64,000 nucleotides of DNA, taken from a virus. The notes beneath the pieces are model-generated. The model was not told where the DNA came from. It was given only the letters and a program-made list of their open reading frames with translations, and did no database searches. Location: IMG/VR virus record IMGVR_UViG_3300026097_001223, positions 1-64,000 of that record. One strand, 5' to 3'. The first letter of the stretch is position 1; each line of letters opens with the position of its first letter. This document shows positions 7,720 through 16,166 of the stretch, piece by piece. The translations under genes and the position numbers were made by a program.

Positions 7720-8346
7720 ATGTCGCGCTATCTTAAAGAACATCTCACTTTCGATGCAGCTAGAATTGTTGTAGAAGGCAGCGAAAGTGGCAAGGATCTT
7801 TATATGAAAGGTATTTGCATCCAAGGCGGTGTAAGAAATGCCAACGAGCGTGTATATCCAATGAACGAAATTGAAAGTGCGGTAAAAACACTCAATGAGC
7901 AGATTGCTGAAGGCAATTCTGTGTTGGGCGAAGTGGATCATCCAGATGATCTCAAAATTAATCTTGACCGCGTAAGTCATATGATCACTGAAATGTGGAT
8001 GGACGGACCCAATGGATATGGTAAGATGAAAGTTTTACCTACACCAATGGGTACTCTTGTTAAAACAATGTTGGAAAGTGGGGTTAAACTCGGCGTATCC
8101 AGCAGAGGATCAGGAAACGTCAACGAAGCAAATGGTCATGTGAGCGATTTTGAAATCGTTACCGTTGACATTGTTGCGCAACCAAGTGCACCTAATGCTT
8201 ATCCTAGTGCAATTTATGAAGGATTGATGAACATGAATCATGGTCATAGAGTTCTTGAAATGGCACGCGAAAGCGGACAAAGTGCACAAGTTGAAAGACA
8301 CCTCAAAAAAGAAGTGTTAAGACTAATCAAAGAACTAAAGGTATAG
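7720..8346 (+). CDS. 21: Prohead core protease gp21
   Basis: 208 residues, the usual size for T4 gp21 (212). Serine-protease landmarks are visible: EVDHP with the catalytic His at residue 74, GVSSRG with Ser 127/128, and VTVDIVAQPS with Asp 150. The enzyme cuts scaffold and core proteins after hydrophobic-x-Glu triplets, then digests itself, so that DNA packaging can begin. It stands between the core and scaffold genes as in T4. Confidence 0.92.
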   Translation: MSRYLKEHLTFDAARIVVEGSESGKDLYMKGICIQGGVRNANERVYPMNEIESAVKTLNEQIAEGNSVLGEVDHPDDLKINLDRVSHMITEMWMDGPNGYGKMKVLPTPMGTLVKTMLESGVKLGVSSRGSGNVNEANGHVSDFEIVTVDIVAQPSAPNAYPSAIYEGLMNMNHGHRVLEMARESGQSAQVERHLKKEVLRLIKELKV

Positions 8347-8355
8347 GAGAATCTC

Positions 8356-9450
8356 ATGTTAGACGCCATGAACAATCTGCTAGACAGTGATTTGATTAAC
8401 GAGGAAACCAAGCAGGAAATAACCGAAGCTTGGGAAGCCAAGTTAAACGAAGCACGTGAACAAGCTCGTGTTGAACTTCGCGAGGAGTTTGCACAGAAAT
8501 ACGAGCACGATAAACAGGTTATGACTGAAGCTCTTGACGCCATGGTGACTGACACTCTCTCAGAAGAAATCAAGTCACTGCAAGCAGAAAGAGATGCGTT
8601 AGCCGAAGATCGTGTCAAGCAGATGAACACAATGAAGGAAGCAGCTGAACGCTTCGACAATTTCCTAGTAGGTAAACTAGCAGAAGAAATTGCCGAAGTT
8701 CGTCAGGATCGCAAGGTTCAAACAGAAGGTTTTGAAAAACTAGAACAGTTTGTAATCGAAGCACTTGCTGATGAAATTCGCGAATTCCAAGAAGACAAAA
8801 AAGACTTAGTAATGACCAAAGTGAACCTGGTAGCTGAAGCTAGAGAAAATCTAGAACAGTTAAAAGCTAACTTTGTTACAGAAAGTGCTAAGAAAATCAA
8901 AGACACTGTTGCAAAGCATCTTACTACAGAGATGACACAGTTAAAAGAAGACATCAAAGTTGCACGCGAAAACAACTTTGGTAGAAAGATTTTCGAAGCC
9001 TACTGTGAAGAGTTTGGTGCAACCTATCTCAATGAACACGCAGAAATACGTAAACTGCAAAGTTTAATTGCTGATAAAGATGCCAAGCTTCAAAAAGCAT
9101 TTGCACTTGCAGAAGATGCCAAGCATCTAGCAGAGCAAAAAGATCGTGAGATGCGCAGCCTCACTGAGTCCAACGAAAGAACAGAGACAATTGATCAACT
9201 ATTGGCTCCTCTTCAAAAGGACAAAGCTGAAGTTATGCGTAGCTTGCTGGAAAGCGTTCAGACGTCCCGACTCAAGAACGCTTTTGAAAAATATCTACCA
9301 GCTGTACTAGCAAAAGAATCAACGAAGAGCCGCAAAGTGATCGCTGAATCCACTGCTGAAGTGACTGGGGATAAAACTACTGCCCAAACGCAAGGTGACG
9401 ACACAGACCCAAGTAATGTTGTTGCTATCAAGCGTTTGGCAGGGCTTTAA
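8356..9450 (+). CDS. 22: Prohead core scaffolding protein gp22
   Basis: 364 residues, almost entirely charged alpha-helix and coiled coil (about 20-320), with an acidic N-terminus and a basic C-terminal segment, then a Thr/Asp-rich tail ending NVVAIKRLAGL. T4 gp22 is 269 residues; the longer form is common in marine relatives. Many L/I-x-E triplets would allow gp21 digestion. It builds the core on which gp23 polymerises. Ribosome site AGGAG lies 6 bases before the ATG. Confidence 0.88.
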   Translation: MLDAMNNLLDSDLINEETKQEITEAWEAKLNEAREQARVELREEFAQKYEHDKQVMTEALDAMVTDTLSEEIKSLQAERDALAEDRVKQMNTMKEAAERFDNFLVGKLAEEIAEVRQDRKVQTEGFEKLEQFVIEALADEIREFQEDKKDLVMTKVNLVAEARENLEQLKANFVTESAKKIKDTVAKHLTTEMTQLKEDIKVARENNFGRKIFEAYCEEFGATYLNEHAEIRKLQSLIADKDAKLQKAFALAEDAKHLAEQKDREMRSLTESNERTETIDQLLAPLQKDKAEVMRSLLESVQTSRLKNAFEKYLPAVLAKESTKSRKVIAESTAEVTGDKTTAQTQGDDTDPSNVVAIKRLAGL

Positions 9451-9476
9451 TTTTAGGACATAGGAGACTATAAAAA

Positions 9477-10670
9477 ATGTCACAAGAACTACTTGAAAGC
9501 CGTTGGGACGAAACCAAAGATGCCCTCCTAGAAGGCCTAAAAGGTTCCCGTCGCAACTCAATGGGTGTTATTCTAGAAAATACACGTAAGTATCTTCAAG
9601 AATCAAGTGCCGGTACTACTGTATCAGGTAACATCGCAACACTTAACCGTGTGATCCTTCCAGTGATCAGACGTGTAATGCCAACAGTAATTGCAAATGA
9701 GCTAGTTGGTGTTCAGCCAATGACTGGTCCTGTTGGTCAGATTCACACACTGCGTGTTCGTTATGCACAGAGCTTGACAGACAACAGTGCCGCTGCTACT
9801 TCAGTAACAGCTGGCGAAGAAGCACTATCACCATTCAAGATTGCACAAGCATATTCAACAGTACCAAATGCAACTGGCACAGCCAGCAGCTATACTGGTG
9901 CTAACACTGCTGCACTTGAAGGCGATGGCGGTAAGCAGATTTCAGTTCAAATCTTGAAGCAAGCAGTCGAAGCTAAGACTCGTAAGCTACAAGCACGTTG
10001 GACTTTTGAAGCAGCTCAAGATGCTCAAGCAATGCACGGCATTGACGTTGAAGCTGAAATCATGGCTGCACTTGCACAAGAAATCACTGCTGAAATCGAT
10101 CAAGAGATCCTACTAAGCTTGCGTAGCCTTGCTACTACAGAGTTTACATACAACCAAGCTACAGTATCAGGTACTGCTACTTTCGTTGGTGACGAGCATG
10201 CTGCACTAGCGGTTCTTATCAACCGTACAGCTAACTTGATTGCACAGCGTACACGTCGTGGTGCTGGTAACTATGCTGTTGTTTCACCTGCTGCACTTAC
10301 AGTGCTACAGAGTGCTACAACCAGTGCATTTGCTAGAACAACTGAAGGCACATTCGAAGCTCCAACTAACACCAAGTTTGTTGGTACACTCAACGGTGCA
10401 ATGCGTGTATTCTGCGATAGCTATGCTAACGACACTACACCAGTATTGGTTGGTTACAAAGGTTCAAGCGAAGCAGACGCTCCTGCATTCTACTGCCCGT
10501 ACATCCCATTGATGTCAAGCGGTGTTGTACTGGATCCAAGTTCGTTCGAGCCAGTAGTAAGCTTCATGACACGTTATGGTTATGTAGAACTTACTAACAC
10601 TGCATCATCTTTCGGTAATGCTGGAGATTACGTGGGTGAGATCGCAGTCTCGAATTTGAGCTTCTCATAA
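9477..10670 (+). CDS. 23: Major capsid protein gp23
   Basis: 397 residues, HK97 fold, shorter than T4 gp23 (521) as is usual in marine relatives. Recognisable segments are the N-terminal delta-like region, the LPVIRRVMPTVIANELVGVQPM stretch in two parts around residues 60-80, and the C-terminal RYGYVELTNTASSFGNAGDY region. gp21 should remove the N-terminal peptide at maturation; the mature protein forms the hexamers of the prolate head. Clear AGGAG upstream. It is the last gene of the head operon and is followed at once by a strong terminator. Confidence 0.95.
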   Translation: MSQELLESRWDETKDALLEGLKGSRRNSMGVILENTRKYLQESSAGTTVSGNIATLNRVILPVIRRVMPTVIANELVGVQPMTGPVGQIHTLRVRYAQSLTDNSAAATSVTAGEEALSPFKIAQAYSTVPNATGTASSYTGANTAALEGDGGKQISVQILKQAVEAKTRKLQARWTFEAAQDAQAMHGIDVEAEIMAALAQEITAEIDQEILLSLRSLATTEFTYNQATVSGTATFVGDEHAALAVLINRTANLIAQRTRRGAGNYAVVSPAALTVLQSATTSAFARTTEGTFEAPTNTKFVGTLNGAMRVFCDSYANDTTPVLVGYKGSSEADAPAFYCPYIPLMSSGVVLDPSSFEPVVSFMTRYGYVELTNTASSFGNAGDYVGEIAVSNLSFS

Positions 10671-10698
10671 GTTCAGATTGGTTATCAACAACCACTAA

Positions 10699-10724
10699 AA
10701 ACAGGGCTTCGGCCCTGTTTTTTT
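10699..10724 (+). terminator. Strong intrinsic terminator of the head operon
   Basis: ACAGGGC-TTCG-GCCCTGT stem at 10701-10718 with a UUCG tetraloop and a T-run to 10724. Confidence 0.95.
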
Positions 10725-10747
10725 ATGACTTCTTTTTGAAAAAAAGG

Positions 10748-10785
10748 TTGACCAAAAGCAGTAAAACGGTTATACTAACAGTATA
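10748..10785 (+). promoter_or_regulatory. sigma70-like promoter with a palindrome over the -10 box
   Basis: TTGACC (10748-10753), 17 bases, TATACT (10771-10776). The -35 is preceded by AAAAAGG. TATACT-AAC-AGTATA (10771-10785) is a perfect inverted repeat covering the -10 box and the start site, a possible operator. Confidence 0.85.
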
Positions 10786-10807
10786 GAAACTTAAGAGAGT
10801 TAGTATC

Positions 10808-11029
10808 ATGAAAACATTTAAATTTGCAGTGCCCACTAACAGTGTTTTTGTTGATGAGTTTGCTAAAGCAAACGATATTAAAATAGCAACAGCCAGATAT
10901 CATTTAGAAAAAATGTTGCGAGCAGGTGTTCTTTCAAAAGAAATTGAAATGTTCGAAGAAGAAATGCCCTACTACAATCCAATGCACACTCATACATTTG
11001 TGCATAGAGCAGTTTATTCTCCAGTATAA
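10808..11029 (+). CDS. Small helix-turn-helix protein
   Basis: 73 residues. Residues ~14-45 (FVDEFAKANDIKIATARYHL then EKMLRAGVLSKE) predict as a winged-helix DNA-binding motif of the ArsR/MarR kind: helix, turn, recognition helix with a Y-H-L core, then a wing. A short His-rich tail follows. It has its own sigma70-like promoter, so early expression is likely, and it may regulate phage or host promoters; the palindrome over its own -10 box makes self-control possible. The DNA-binding role is inferred from fold only. Confidence 0.5.
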   Translation: MKTFKFAVPTNSVFVDEFAKANDIKIATARYHLEKMLRAGVLSKEIEMFEEEMPYYNPMHTHTFVHRAVYSPV

Positions 11030-11063
11030 AAAGGTTGACCAAAATTTTCTTTTTGGTTATAAT
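11025..11063 (+). promoter_or_regulatory. sigma70-like promoter overlapping the preceding stop codon
   Basis: TTGACC (11035-11040), 17 bases, TATAAT (11058-11063), a near-perfect consensus. The 17-mer at 11025-11041, TATAAAAAGGTTGACCA, is identical to the one at 61453-61469. It contains the TAA stop of the upstream gene. Confidence 0.9.
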
Positions 11064-11090
11064 ATAAAAACAATCAAAAAGGAGCCTGTT

Positions 11091-11333
11091 ATGTCAAACA
11101 CTGTTTTAATCACGGAACCGGGTCTTACATCGTTCATGCTAGCACAGCGTTTTACGCCAGCTGCATTACAGCGTGTGTGTGCGGAAAATAATTTTGTGCC
11201 CCACCAGGATTTTGCCTATGCATCTTATACTGCACAGTTGCACAAACAACTCAAAAAACAAGCACTGCGTACTGCAAGCCCTGCTTTTACTAAAACGGAA
11301 GCCCTGCAACTTGTAACCAATATTAACAAATAA
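11091..11333 (+). CDS. Small unknown early protein
   Basis: 80 residues starting at ATG 11091, chosen because AAAAAGGAG lies 6 bases upstream and because the TATAAT promoter sits just before; a longer reading starting at 10926 would overlap the previous gene in another frame and would lie upstream of the promoter. The protein is helical and moderately basic (LHKQLKKQALR), without a motif I recognise. Strong promoter, good ribosome site and a terminator right after it make this a one-gene transcript, which suggests a dedicated early function such as host takeover. Confidence 0.65.
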   Translation: MSNTVLITEPGLTSFMLAQRFTPAALQRVCAENNFVPHQDFAYASYTAQLHKQLKKQALRTASPAFTKTEALQLVTNINK

Positions 11334-11351
11334 TTGTTTCATTTGTTGTCG

Positions 11352-11383
11352 TGCACACTAAAGTCTTTAGTGTGCATTTTTTT
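11352..11383 (+). terminator. Intrinsic terminator
   Basis: 11-bp stem TGCACACTAAA (11352-11362) / TTTAGTGTGCA (11366-11376) with a 3-base loop and seven T. Confidence 0.93.
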
Positions 11384-11390
11384 GTCATAA

Positions 11391-11417
11391 AAAAAGCAGG
11401 ATCTAGTCCTGCTTTTT
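11391..11417. terminator. Bidirectional terminator between converging genes
   Basis: AAAAAGCAGGA / TCCTGCTTTTT perfect 11-bp stem around a 5-base loop, with A-run and T-run on opposite sides, so it works in both directions. It serves the minus-strand gene that ends at 11434. Confidence 0.9.
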
Positions 11418-11433
11418 ATAAATATTCTTCATG

Positions 11434-11817
11434 TCAGTCGATTACACCTTTATCTTTAGCATATTGATAATTAATTTTATAATATACAATCATTAAATCA
11501 GGGTCAACTAATGTATGAATTATACTAAAACTTTCTAGGTCTGCCCAAATATTAGTTCCATCTTCTGTAACCACTAAATCTCCGTCGACTATAGCTTCTT
11601 GCTCTAGCTCAGCAATGGCATTTTTTGCTTGTGTAAATTTTTTAATTTGATCACTGTTTAGATTTTTAACACACCAATCATGAAAAAGTGCTGGATTAAA
11701 ATCGTTTGGTGGAAAGATTTTAATTTCTCCTGTGTCGTTGTTTGTTTCAACATTCAACCAAGGTAATACCGTTGATCTAGCAGTATGTAAGTTGATGTTG
11801 TCTAAATCTATAGCCAT
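11434..11817 (-). CDS. Unknown small acidic protein, probably late
   Basis: 127 residues from ATG at 11817 (MAIDLDNINL). I prefer it to the in-frame ATG 21 bases upstream because GGAGA stands 8 bases before it. Acidic, soluble, with a WLNVETNNDTGEIKIFPP segment and a C-terminal YYKINYQYAKDKG motif; no family recognised. It is alone on its strand between a late promoter and a bidirectional terminator. The N-terminal strand-rich half may suggest a virion role, but this is a guess. Confidence 0.65.
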   Translation of the reverse strand: MAIDLDNINLHTARSTVLPWLNVETNNDTGEIKIFPPNDFNPALFHDWCVKNLNSDQIKKFTQAKNAIAELEQEAIVDGDLVVTEDGTNIWADLESFSIIHTLVDPDLMIVYYKINYQYAKDKGVID

Positions 11818-11839
11818 TTTTATATTCTCCTGATGCAAT

Positions 11840-11861
11840 TATTTATGAAAATCTATAAATA
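11840..11861. promoter_or_regulatory. Divergent late promoters
   Basis: Minus-strand CATAAATA (11847-11840) faces the 11434-11817 gene. Plus-strand TATAAATA (11854-11861), a perfect T4 late consensus, faces the 11945 gene. They stand back to back six bases apart. Confidence 0.75.
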
Positions 11862-11944
11862 CATGCAAGCAATAGTGCTTTATGCAGTTTTACCCACTGC
11901 GTAGCCCCTGGAACGGGCACTGGACTTCTATGAGGAGAAACAAA

Positions 11945-12433
11945 ATGGGACGTCCCCTTAAGATTGCTAAAACAGCAACAAAAGATATTGGCTTTAACAA
12001 CCCAACAGGCGGTAGTTACTACGGCGTTGTTGGAGGTGACACTGATCTCAGTGATAACACCAATCCTGTAACCAAGGTCCGTGTAAAAATCACAGGCGAA
12101 AGCGAAGCAGACGGATTTATCATTCGTCAAAAAGGCAAGACCAAGTATCTTGTCGAAGATGCCAGCGGCAACCAAGGCATCTGCAGCCTAGCCAACAAAG
12201 CTGACGCAGCTCTAGCAGACGGTGAAATGACTGTGACAATACGCTTGGATGATTCAAGCGAAGTCAGGCTAAGCAGATTTACAAACAAGTTTGGATTAGA
12301 CTATTCCACTCCTGCAAACAGATACTTGCTCAACTTCTTTGCTACCAGCGATGACACAGTTGAAAAATCTGGTGCAGAAGGATCTGTTACCACAATTGAT
12401 CTAGTGTTAGTTGATAACCCAGACACATTCTAA
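11945..12433 (+). CDS. Probable virion protein of marine T4-like phages
   Basis: 162 residues from ATG 11945, with GAGGAG ten bases upstream; a longer reading from 11882 would start inside the leader. The start MGRPLKIAK is one I recall from structural proteins of marine myoviruses. Beta-rich, with a K-I-T-G-E-x-E-A-D-G-F-I-I-R-Q-K-G-K-T-K-Y-L-V segment around residues 45-65. It follows a perfect late promoter and ends at a terminator, so it is a single-gene late unit. An outer-capsid decoration or tail role is possible; neither is shown. Confidence 0.6.
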   Translation: MGRPLKIAKTATKDIGFNNPTGGSYYGVVGGDTDLSDNTNPVTKVRVKITGESEADGFIIRQKGKTKYLVEDASGNQGICSLANKADAALADGEMTVTIRLDDSSEVRLSRFTNKFGLDYSTPANRYLLNFFATSDDTVEKSGAEGSVTTIDLVLVDNPDTF

Positions 12434-12448
12434 TATAATTGCCCAATG

Positions 12449-12479
12449 CCCTCTCTGCTAATTACAGAGAGGGTTTTTT
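12449..12479 (+). terminator. Terminator whose 3' arm carries the next gene's ribosome site
   Basis: CCCTCTCTG (12449-12457) / CAGAGAGGG (12465-12473), six T, then ATG at 12480. GAGAGGG lies six bases before the start codon, so the Shine-Dalgarno sequence of the next gene is buried in the terminator stem. Confidence 0.9.
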
Positions 12480-13064
12480 ATGAATTCAGCACTTGTTTTA
12501 GGAAATGGTCAGAGTAGACTACAGTTAGACTTGGATCAATGTATCAGTCGTCTTCCAGTTTATGGATGTAATGCTCTCTACAGAGACTTTTCGCCTACAG
12601 TTTTAGTAGCAACAGATCGGCCAATAGCAGAAGAAATACAAAATTCCGGGTACAGCAGGCACAATCGTTTTTATACTCGACGTCCCCTAGAAGGATCCGG
12701 TGCCTGCGTTGTTCCTACTCAATGGAAAGGCTGGAGCAGCGGACCTATTGCGGCTGCCTTGGCCTGTGTTGATGGTTACAGTGTTGTTTATCTTGCAGGA
12801 TTTGACATGGGCGGCGTAAATGGACAATTCAACAATGTGTATGCTGATACAGAATTTTACAAACAGAGCACGGACAAACCCACGTTCAGTGGCAATTGGG
12901 CAAGACAGTTTGCCAGCCTATGCGAACAGTATCCTGGAGTTGAATTTACAAGACTTGTTGGAGACTCTACAGCACCAATTGAACAGTTTGATCGAATAAA
13001 AAACTTCTCACACTTGCCGATTGACCATTTTCAAAGCCGGCTAAATAACAATGGAGACATATAG
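12480..13064 (+). CDS. Rossmann-like protein with GNG-x-SR motif (MptE/DUF115-like)
   Basis: 194 residues. The N-terminal LVLGNGQSRL (5-14), the CNALYRDFSPTVLVATD strand-turn-strand (about 30-46) and the later VYLAGFDMGG (about 102-111) make up a nucleotide-binding pattern like that of MptE/DUF115 proteins and GT42 sialyltransferases. The substrate is unknown. A second copy of the same pattern is at 24425-25090, at the other edge of the fibre region, which suggests a shared job such as modification of fibres or surface glycans. There is no promoter between the terminator and this start, so it depends on read-through. Confidence 0.55.
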   Translation: MNSALVLGNGQSRLQLDLDQCISRLPVYGCNALYRDFSPTVLVATDRPIAEEIQNSGYSRHNRFYTRRPLEGSGACVVPTQWKGWSSGPIAAALACVDGYSVVYLAGFDMGGVNGQFNNVYADTEFYKQSTDKPTFSGNWARQFASLCEQYPGVEFTRLVGDSTAPIEQFDRIKNFSHLPIDHFQSRLNNNGDI

Positions 13065-13709
13065 ATGAGCACAACCAAAAGAATTTCAGGCGATTATAAC
13101 ATTGCCAGCATTGAGCCCAGTGACAACGTTGTTATTAGCACACACACTGTGACCATAAACGGTAACCTTGATGTACTGGGTAATACCACACAAATTGACA
13201 CCACTGAGCTTACTGTAGAAGATCCGTTTATTACTGTGGCCTCTAACAACACTGGCAATTTATCAACTGCACTGTTTCAAGAGCAAGGCTTGGTTACGCA
13301 GAGTTCTTCGAATTCTTTTGCCGGCATAAGGTTTAACAATTCCACAGAAGAATGGGAAATATCGCCAAGCGTAGCTGCCAATGGTGCTCCGGTTACAGCG
13401 TATCAACCAATCGGGTTAGCAAATGCAGCCAGTCCAGGTGGCGATATCAATGATATTCAGTTTAAAGCCGGTGCAAACAGTTTTGGCGGCAACAGTAATT
13501 TTACGTTCAATGGATCAGACACAGTGACACTCACTGGACAGTTGGTGTATGCTAACATTGGTTCAACGCCTGGTGCTACTGCCAATGCAGTTACACTGTA
13601 CAGCAAAGCAGAAGGCGAAGGCGGTACTGGCGTGTATGTAAAGTCAAACACTGCCGACGACGAATTGGTCAGTCGCAGTAGAGCAATTGTATATTCAATA
13701 ATATTTTAA
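13065..13709 (+). CDS. Tail-fibre component with a short fibre head module
   Basis: 214 residues, starting three bases after the previous stop. Residues ~25-60 (VTINGNLDVLGNTTQIDT then VEDPFITVA) form the same module as the N-terminus of the 1964-residue fibre protein (GNLSVQGSTTTLDT then IEDPTLLLA), followed by a F-A-G-I-R-F-N-N-S-T-E-E-W-E-I block equivalent to that protein's IAFVWDES block. Beta-structured and Asn/Thr/Ser-rich. It should be part of the fibre/adhesin complex; whether it is a connector or a separate short fibre is unclear. Confidence 0.6.
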   Translation: MSTTKRISGDYNIASIEPSDNVVISTHTVTINGNLDVLGNTTQIDTTELTVEDPFITVASNNTGNLSTALFQEQGLVTQSSSNSFAGIRFNNSTEEWEISPSVAANGAPVTAYQPIGLANAASPGGDINDIQFKAGANSFGGNSNFTFNGSDTVTLTGQLVYANIGSTPGATANAVTLYSKAEGEGGTGVYVKSNTADDELVSRSRAIVYSIIF

Positions 13710-13718
13710 AGGAATCAT

Positions 13719-14033
13719 ATGAGTATAATCACAGGCAACGTAGGCAACACCAACACCGACGTATACACAAGTTCAGGAAACACAGCAGTTACATTTGCCA
13801 GTTTTACCAGCAGTCACGGCAGTGCCGTAGCATTGGATATCCATGTGGTACCAAATGGCGACAGCGCGGGCAATGTTAATTTAATTGCTAATTCTATTGA
13901 CATGACAGCATCTGAAACTTATCAAATTTATTCAGGAGCTGAAAAACTGCTATTGGAAAACGGCGACAAAATCACTGCTGTGGCTAATGTAGATGCAGTA
14001 ATTCACAGTGTGATCAGCTATACGTCGGTATAA
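13719..14033 (+). CDS. Small beta-sandwich virion protein
   Basis: 104 residues, all-beta in appearance, Thr/Ser/Asn-rich, no charged helices (SAVALDIHVVPNGDSAGNVNLI, ENGDKITAVANVDAVIHSVI). Composition and plan resemble the protein at 40975-41277, which is also followed by a structural gene. These small domains often decorate the capsid or fibre of marine myoviruses. Ribosome site AGGAA precedes the ATG. Function not established. Confidence 0.5.
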   Translation: MSIITGNVGNTNTDVYTSSGNTAVTFASFTSSHGSAVALDIHVVPNGDSAGNVNLIANSIDMTASETYQIYSGAEKLLLENGDKITAVANVDAVIHSVISYTSV

Positions 14034-14039
14034 TCCTCA

Positions 14040-14462
14040 ATGGGTTCAGGTGTTTTTCTAAAAAATAGACGAGCAAGAAATGGCGGCGGTACTGCTATTG
14101 TAGTTCCTGGTGGAAGCACCGCAGAACGTCCAGTTGCTCCGGTGTTTGGTAGTTTTAGATTCAACACGGACCTTGGGTTGTTGGAATTTTTTGATGGTAC
14201 ACTTTTTCAGGCATTAACTCCAGTTGGGGAAGTTGATATTGTGGTTGATACATTCACAGGTGATGGCTTCACTGTAACATTCTCAATGTCTGTGAATGCC
14301 ACAGACGATGAGCAGATACTGGTGTTTGTTGGTGCTATATATCAAAATCCAAGCTCTTACAGTGTCACCGGTGATGGCAACGATATCACATTCTCAGAAG
14401 CTCCTCCAGCATCAGAAACTATTAACGTTATACACAATGTAGCCAAAATAGGAACTTCGTAA
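14040..14462 (+). CDS. Fibre-associated protein built of two shared modules
   Basis: 140 residues. After a basic N-terminus comes module A (residues ~27-58, AERPVAPVFGSFRFNT then LEFFDG) and then module B (~70-130, DTFTGDGFTVTF, then VFVGAIYQNPSSYSVTGDGN and DITFSEAPP). The same A+B pair is repeated in the C-terminal parts of the 550- and 1964-residue fibre proteins. This gene therefore looks like a free-standing copy of their penultimate domains. Overlaps the next start by one base (TAATG arrangement). Confidence 0.6.
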   Translation: MGSGVFLKNRRARNGGGTAIVVPGGSTAERPVAPVFGSFRFNTDLGLLEFFDGTLFQALTPVGEVDIVVDTFTGDGFTVTFSMSVNATDDEQILVFVGAIYQNPSSYSVTGDGNDITFSEAPPASETINVIHNVAKIGTS

Positions 14463-16114
14463 TGGCTATTATACGTGTTGGCGGTAAAATGCTGCAGGAT
14501 AATCTCGAAAGAGACAGTGATCTTGCTGTAGAAGGTAATCTTCTTTACATCGATGTAAACAACAGCAGAGTTGGCATTCGCACAAGCTCTCCTAGCCACG
14601 ACTTCACAGTTGTTGGAACCACAAATCTTGATGGTGTCTTGGTCAACAACAACAGTATCAATGCATCAGGTAACATCACAGGCGGCAACTTAATTACTGG
14701 TGGCGACATTTCAGCAGTCACAGTTACAGCAACTGGTAATGTTGAAGGTGGTAATTTAACCACTGCTGGTGATGTAACAACAACTACTGTCACAGCAACT
14801 GGCAATATAAGCGGCGGAAATTTAACCACAACTGGCACTGTGAGTGCACCTACTGCAATTGTTAGTTCTCTCACAGATGGACGTATTGTTTTTGCTACAA
14901 CCAACGGTGAATTAACAGATGATGCTGGACTAACAACCACTGGCACAACTCTTACTGCAACTGGTAACGTTGAAGGTGGTAATCTTGTAACAGCGGGAGA
15001 CGTAGACGCTGCCACTGGCACTATCACTGATTTAGATGGCGATACAGCCACATTTACAGGCAACGTTGAAGGCGGTAATCTTGTTACAAACGGCGATGTA
15101 ACAACAACTACTGTCACAGCAAGTGGTAATGTAAGTGGCGGAAACTTAACCACAGCAGGTGATGTAACAGCTGCTACTGGCACTATCACTGATTTAGATG
15201 GCGATACAGCCACATTTACAGGTAATGTAAGTGGAGGTAACATCTCTACAGCAGGTGATGTAGATTCTACCGGTAATATAACTGGCGGAAATTTAAACAC
15301 TAGTGGCACAATAGAAGCTGGGAATATCACAGTTTCTGGATCAACTATTCTCAGCGATGCAAATTTAACTCTTGCTACAAGCAACAACGGCAATATTGAG
15401 TTTGATATCAACGGCAACGGTATTGCAAGTTTTAATTCTACCAGCAGTATGACTTTGCCTACGGGTAATACTGCTGCAAGACCTGCAAGTCCAGACACAG
15501 GTTCATTACGCTTCAACAGCGAAACCAGTACACTGGAATATTATGACGGCGAAGATTGGAGTGACGTAAGCGAAAGTAGTACTATTACCAGTCAAATTAT
15601 TATACCAGATGGCAGCTCCAGTGAATATTCTCTAGATCAAAGCACAACCGAAGACTCGATTTTGGTTCAGCTCAACGGTGTTGGACAATATCCTGGCAAT
15701 GCATACTCAGTTGCTGGCAACACTATTACTTTTTCAGAAACACCTACTACAAACGATTTAGTTGAAATACGCTTTTTCGGAGTACCATTCCGACCAACAG
15801 ACGGCAGATTGCTTTACAGTACTGATCAGTCAGCTAGCACTATTGATATTACAAAAGCTATTGCTGTGCTAGATGGACCAGACACTGTATACACCCTTCC
15901 GGATGGACTAGACGGTCAATTATTATATTGTACACCAGGGTCTGGGAATACTGCAAATGTACAAGTTACTGTGCAAAATTTTTGCAGTGCATCTGGAACT
16001 ACTTCAGCTAACACAGTAATAAATGCCTTTGGCGGCACCAACGATTGGCAGGAAACTGGTGTTCTCACCTGCTTGTTTTACAGTGGATCCTGGCGTATAA
16101 GCAAGCAAAACTAG
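14462..16114 (+). CDS. Repeat-containing tail fibre protein (short version)
   Basis: 550 residues. Residues ~65-295 are tandem units of about 14 residues of the type A-T-G-N-V-x-G-G-N-L-T-T-A-G-D, interrupted by ATGTITDLDGDTATF spacers; this predicts a trimeric beta-helical shaft. Modules A and B follow (residues ~335-440), then a C-terminal domain rich in strands (LYSTDQSASTIDI to WRISKQN) that differs from the end of the larger fibre. No autoprocessing domain is visible. Likely a side or whisker fibre attached next to the large fibre. Confidence 0.75.
   Translation: MAIIRVGGKMLQDNLERDSDLAVEGNLLYIDVNNSRVGIRTSSPSHDFTVVGTTNLDGVLVNNNSINASGNITGGNLITGGDISAVTVTATGNVEGGNLTTAGDVTTTTVTATGNISGGNLTTTGTVSAPTAIVSSLTDGRIVFATTNGELTDDAGLTTTGTTLTATGNVEGGNLVTAGDVDAATGTITDLDGDTATFTGNVEGGNLVTNGDVTTTTVTASGNVSGGNLTTAGDVTAATGTITDLDGDTATFTGNVSGGNISTAGDVDSTGNITGGNLNTSGTIEAGNITVSGSTILSDANLTLATSNNGNIEFDINGNGIASFNSTSSMTLPTGNTAARPASPDTGSLRFNSETSTLEYYDGEDWSDVSESSTITSQIIIPDGSSSEYSLDQSTTEDSILVQLNGVGQYPGNAYSVAGNTITFSETPTTNDLVEIRFFGVPFRPTDGRLLYSTDQSASTIDITKAIAVLDGPDTVYTLPDGLDGQLLYCTPGSGNTANVQVTVQNFCSASGTTSANTVINAFGGTNDWQETGVLTCLFYSGSWRISKQN
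14662..15345 (+). repeat. In-frame tandem repeats in the 550-residue fibre gene
   Basis: Roughly 42-base units coding for the 14-residue shaft repeat, with ~39-45-base spacer units; several copies (for example the ATGTITDLDGDTATF block at about 15010-15060 and 15173-15222) are almost identical in DNA, and they match units of the gene at 16212. Confidence 0.8.
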
Positions 16115-16166
16115 GTTTTTGCTACAATAAAATAATATCCAAAACCAACCTGCTCCAGTGCTCTTT

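Noticed and set aside
10926-11090. N-terminal extension of the 11091 gene
   Set aside because: It would overlap the 10808 gene in another frame and lie upstream of the TATAAT promoter; ATG 11091 has a good AAAAAGGAG.
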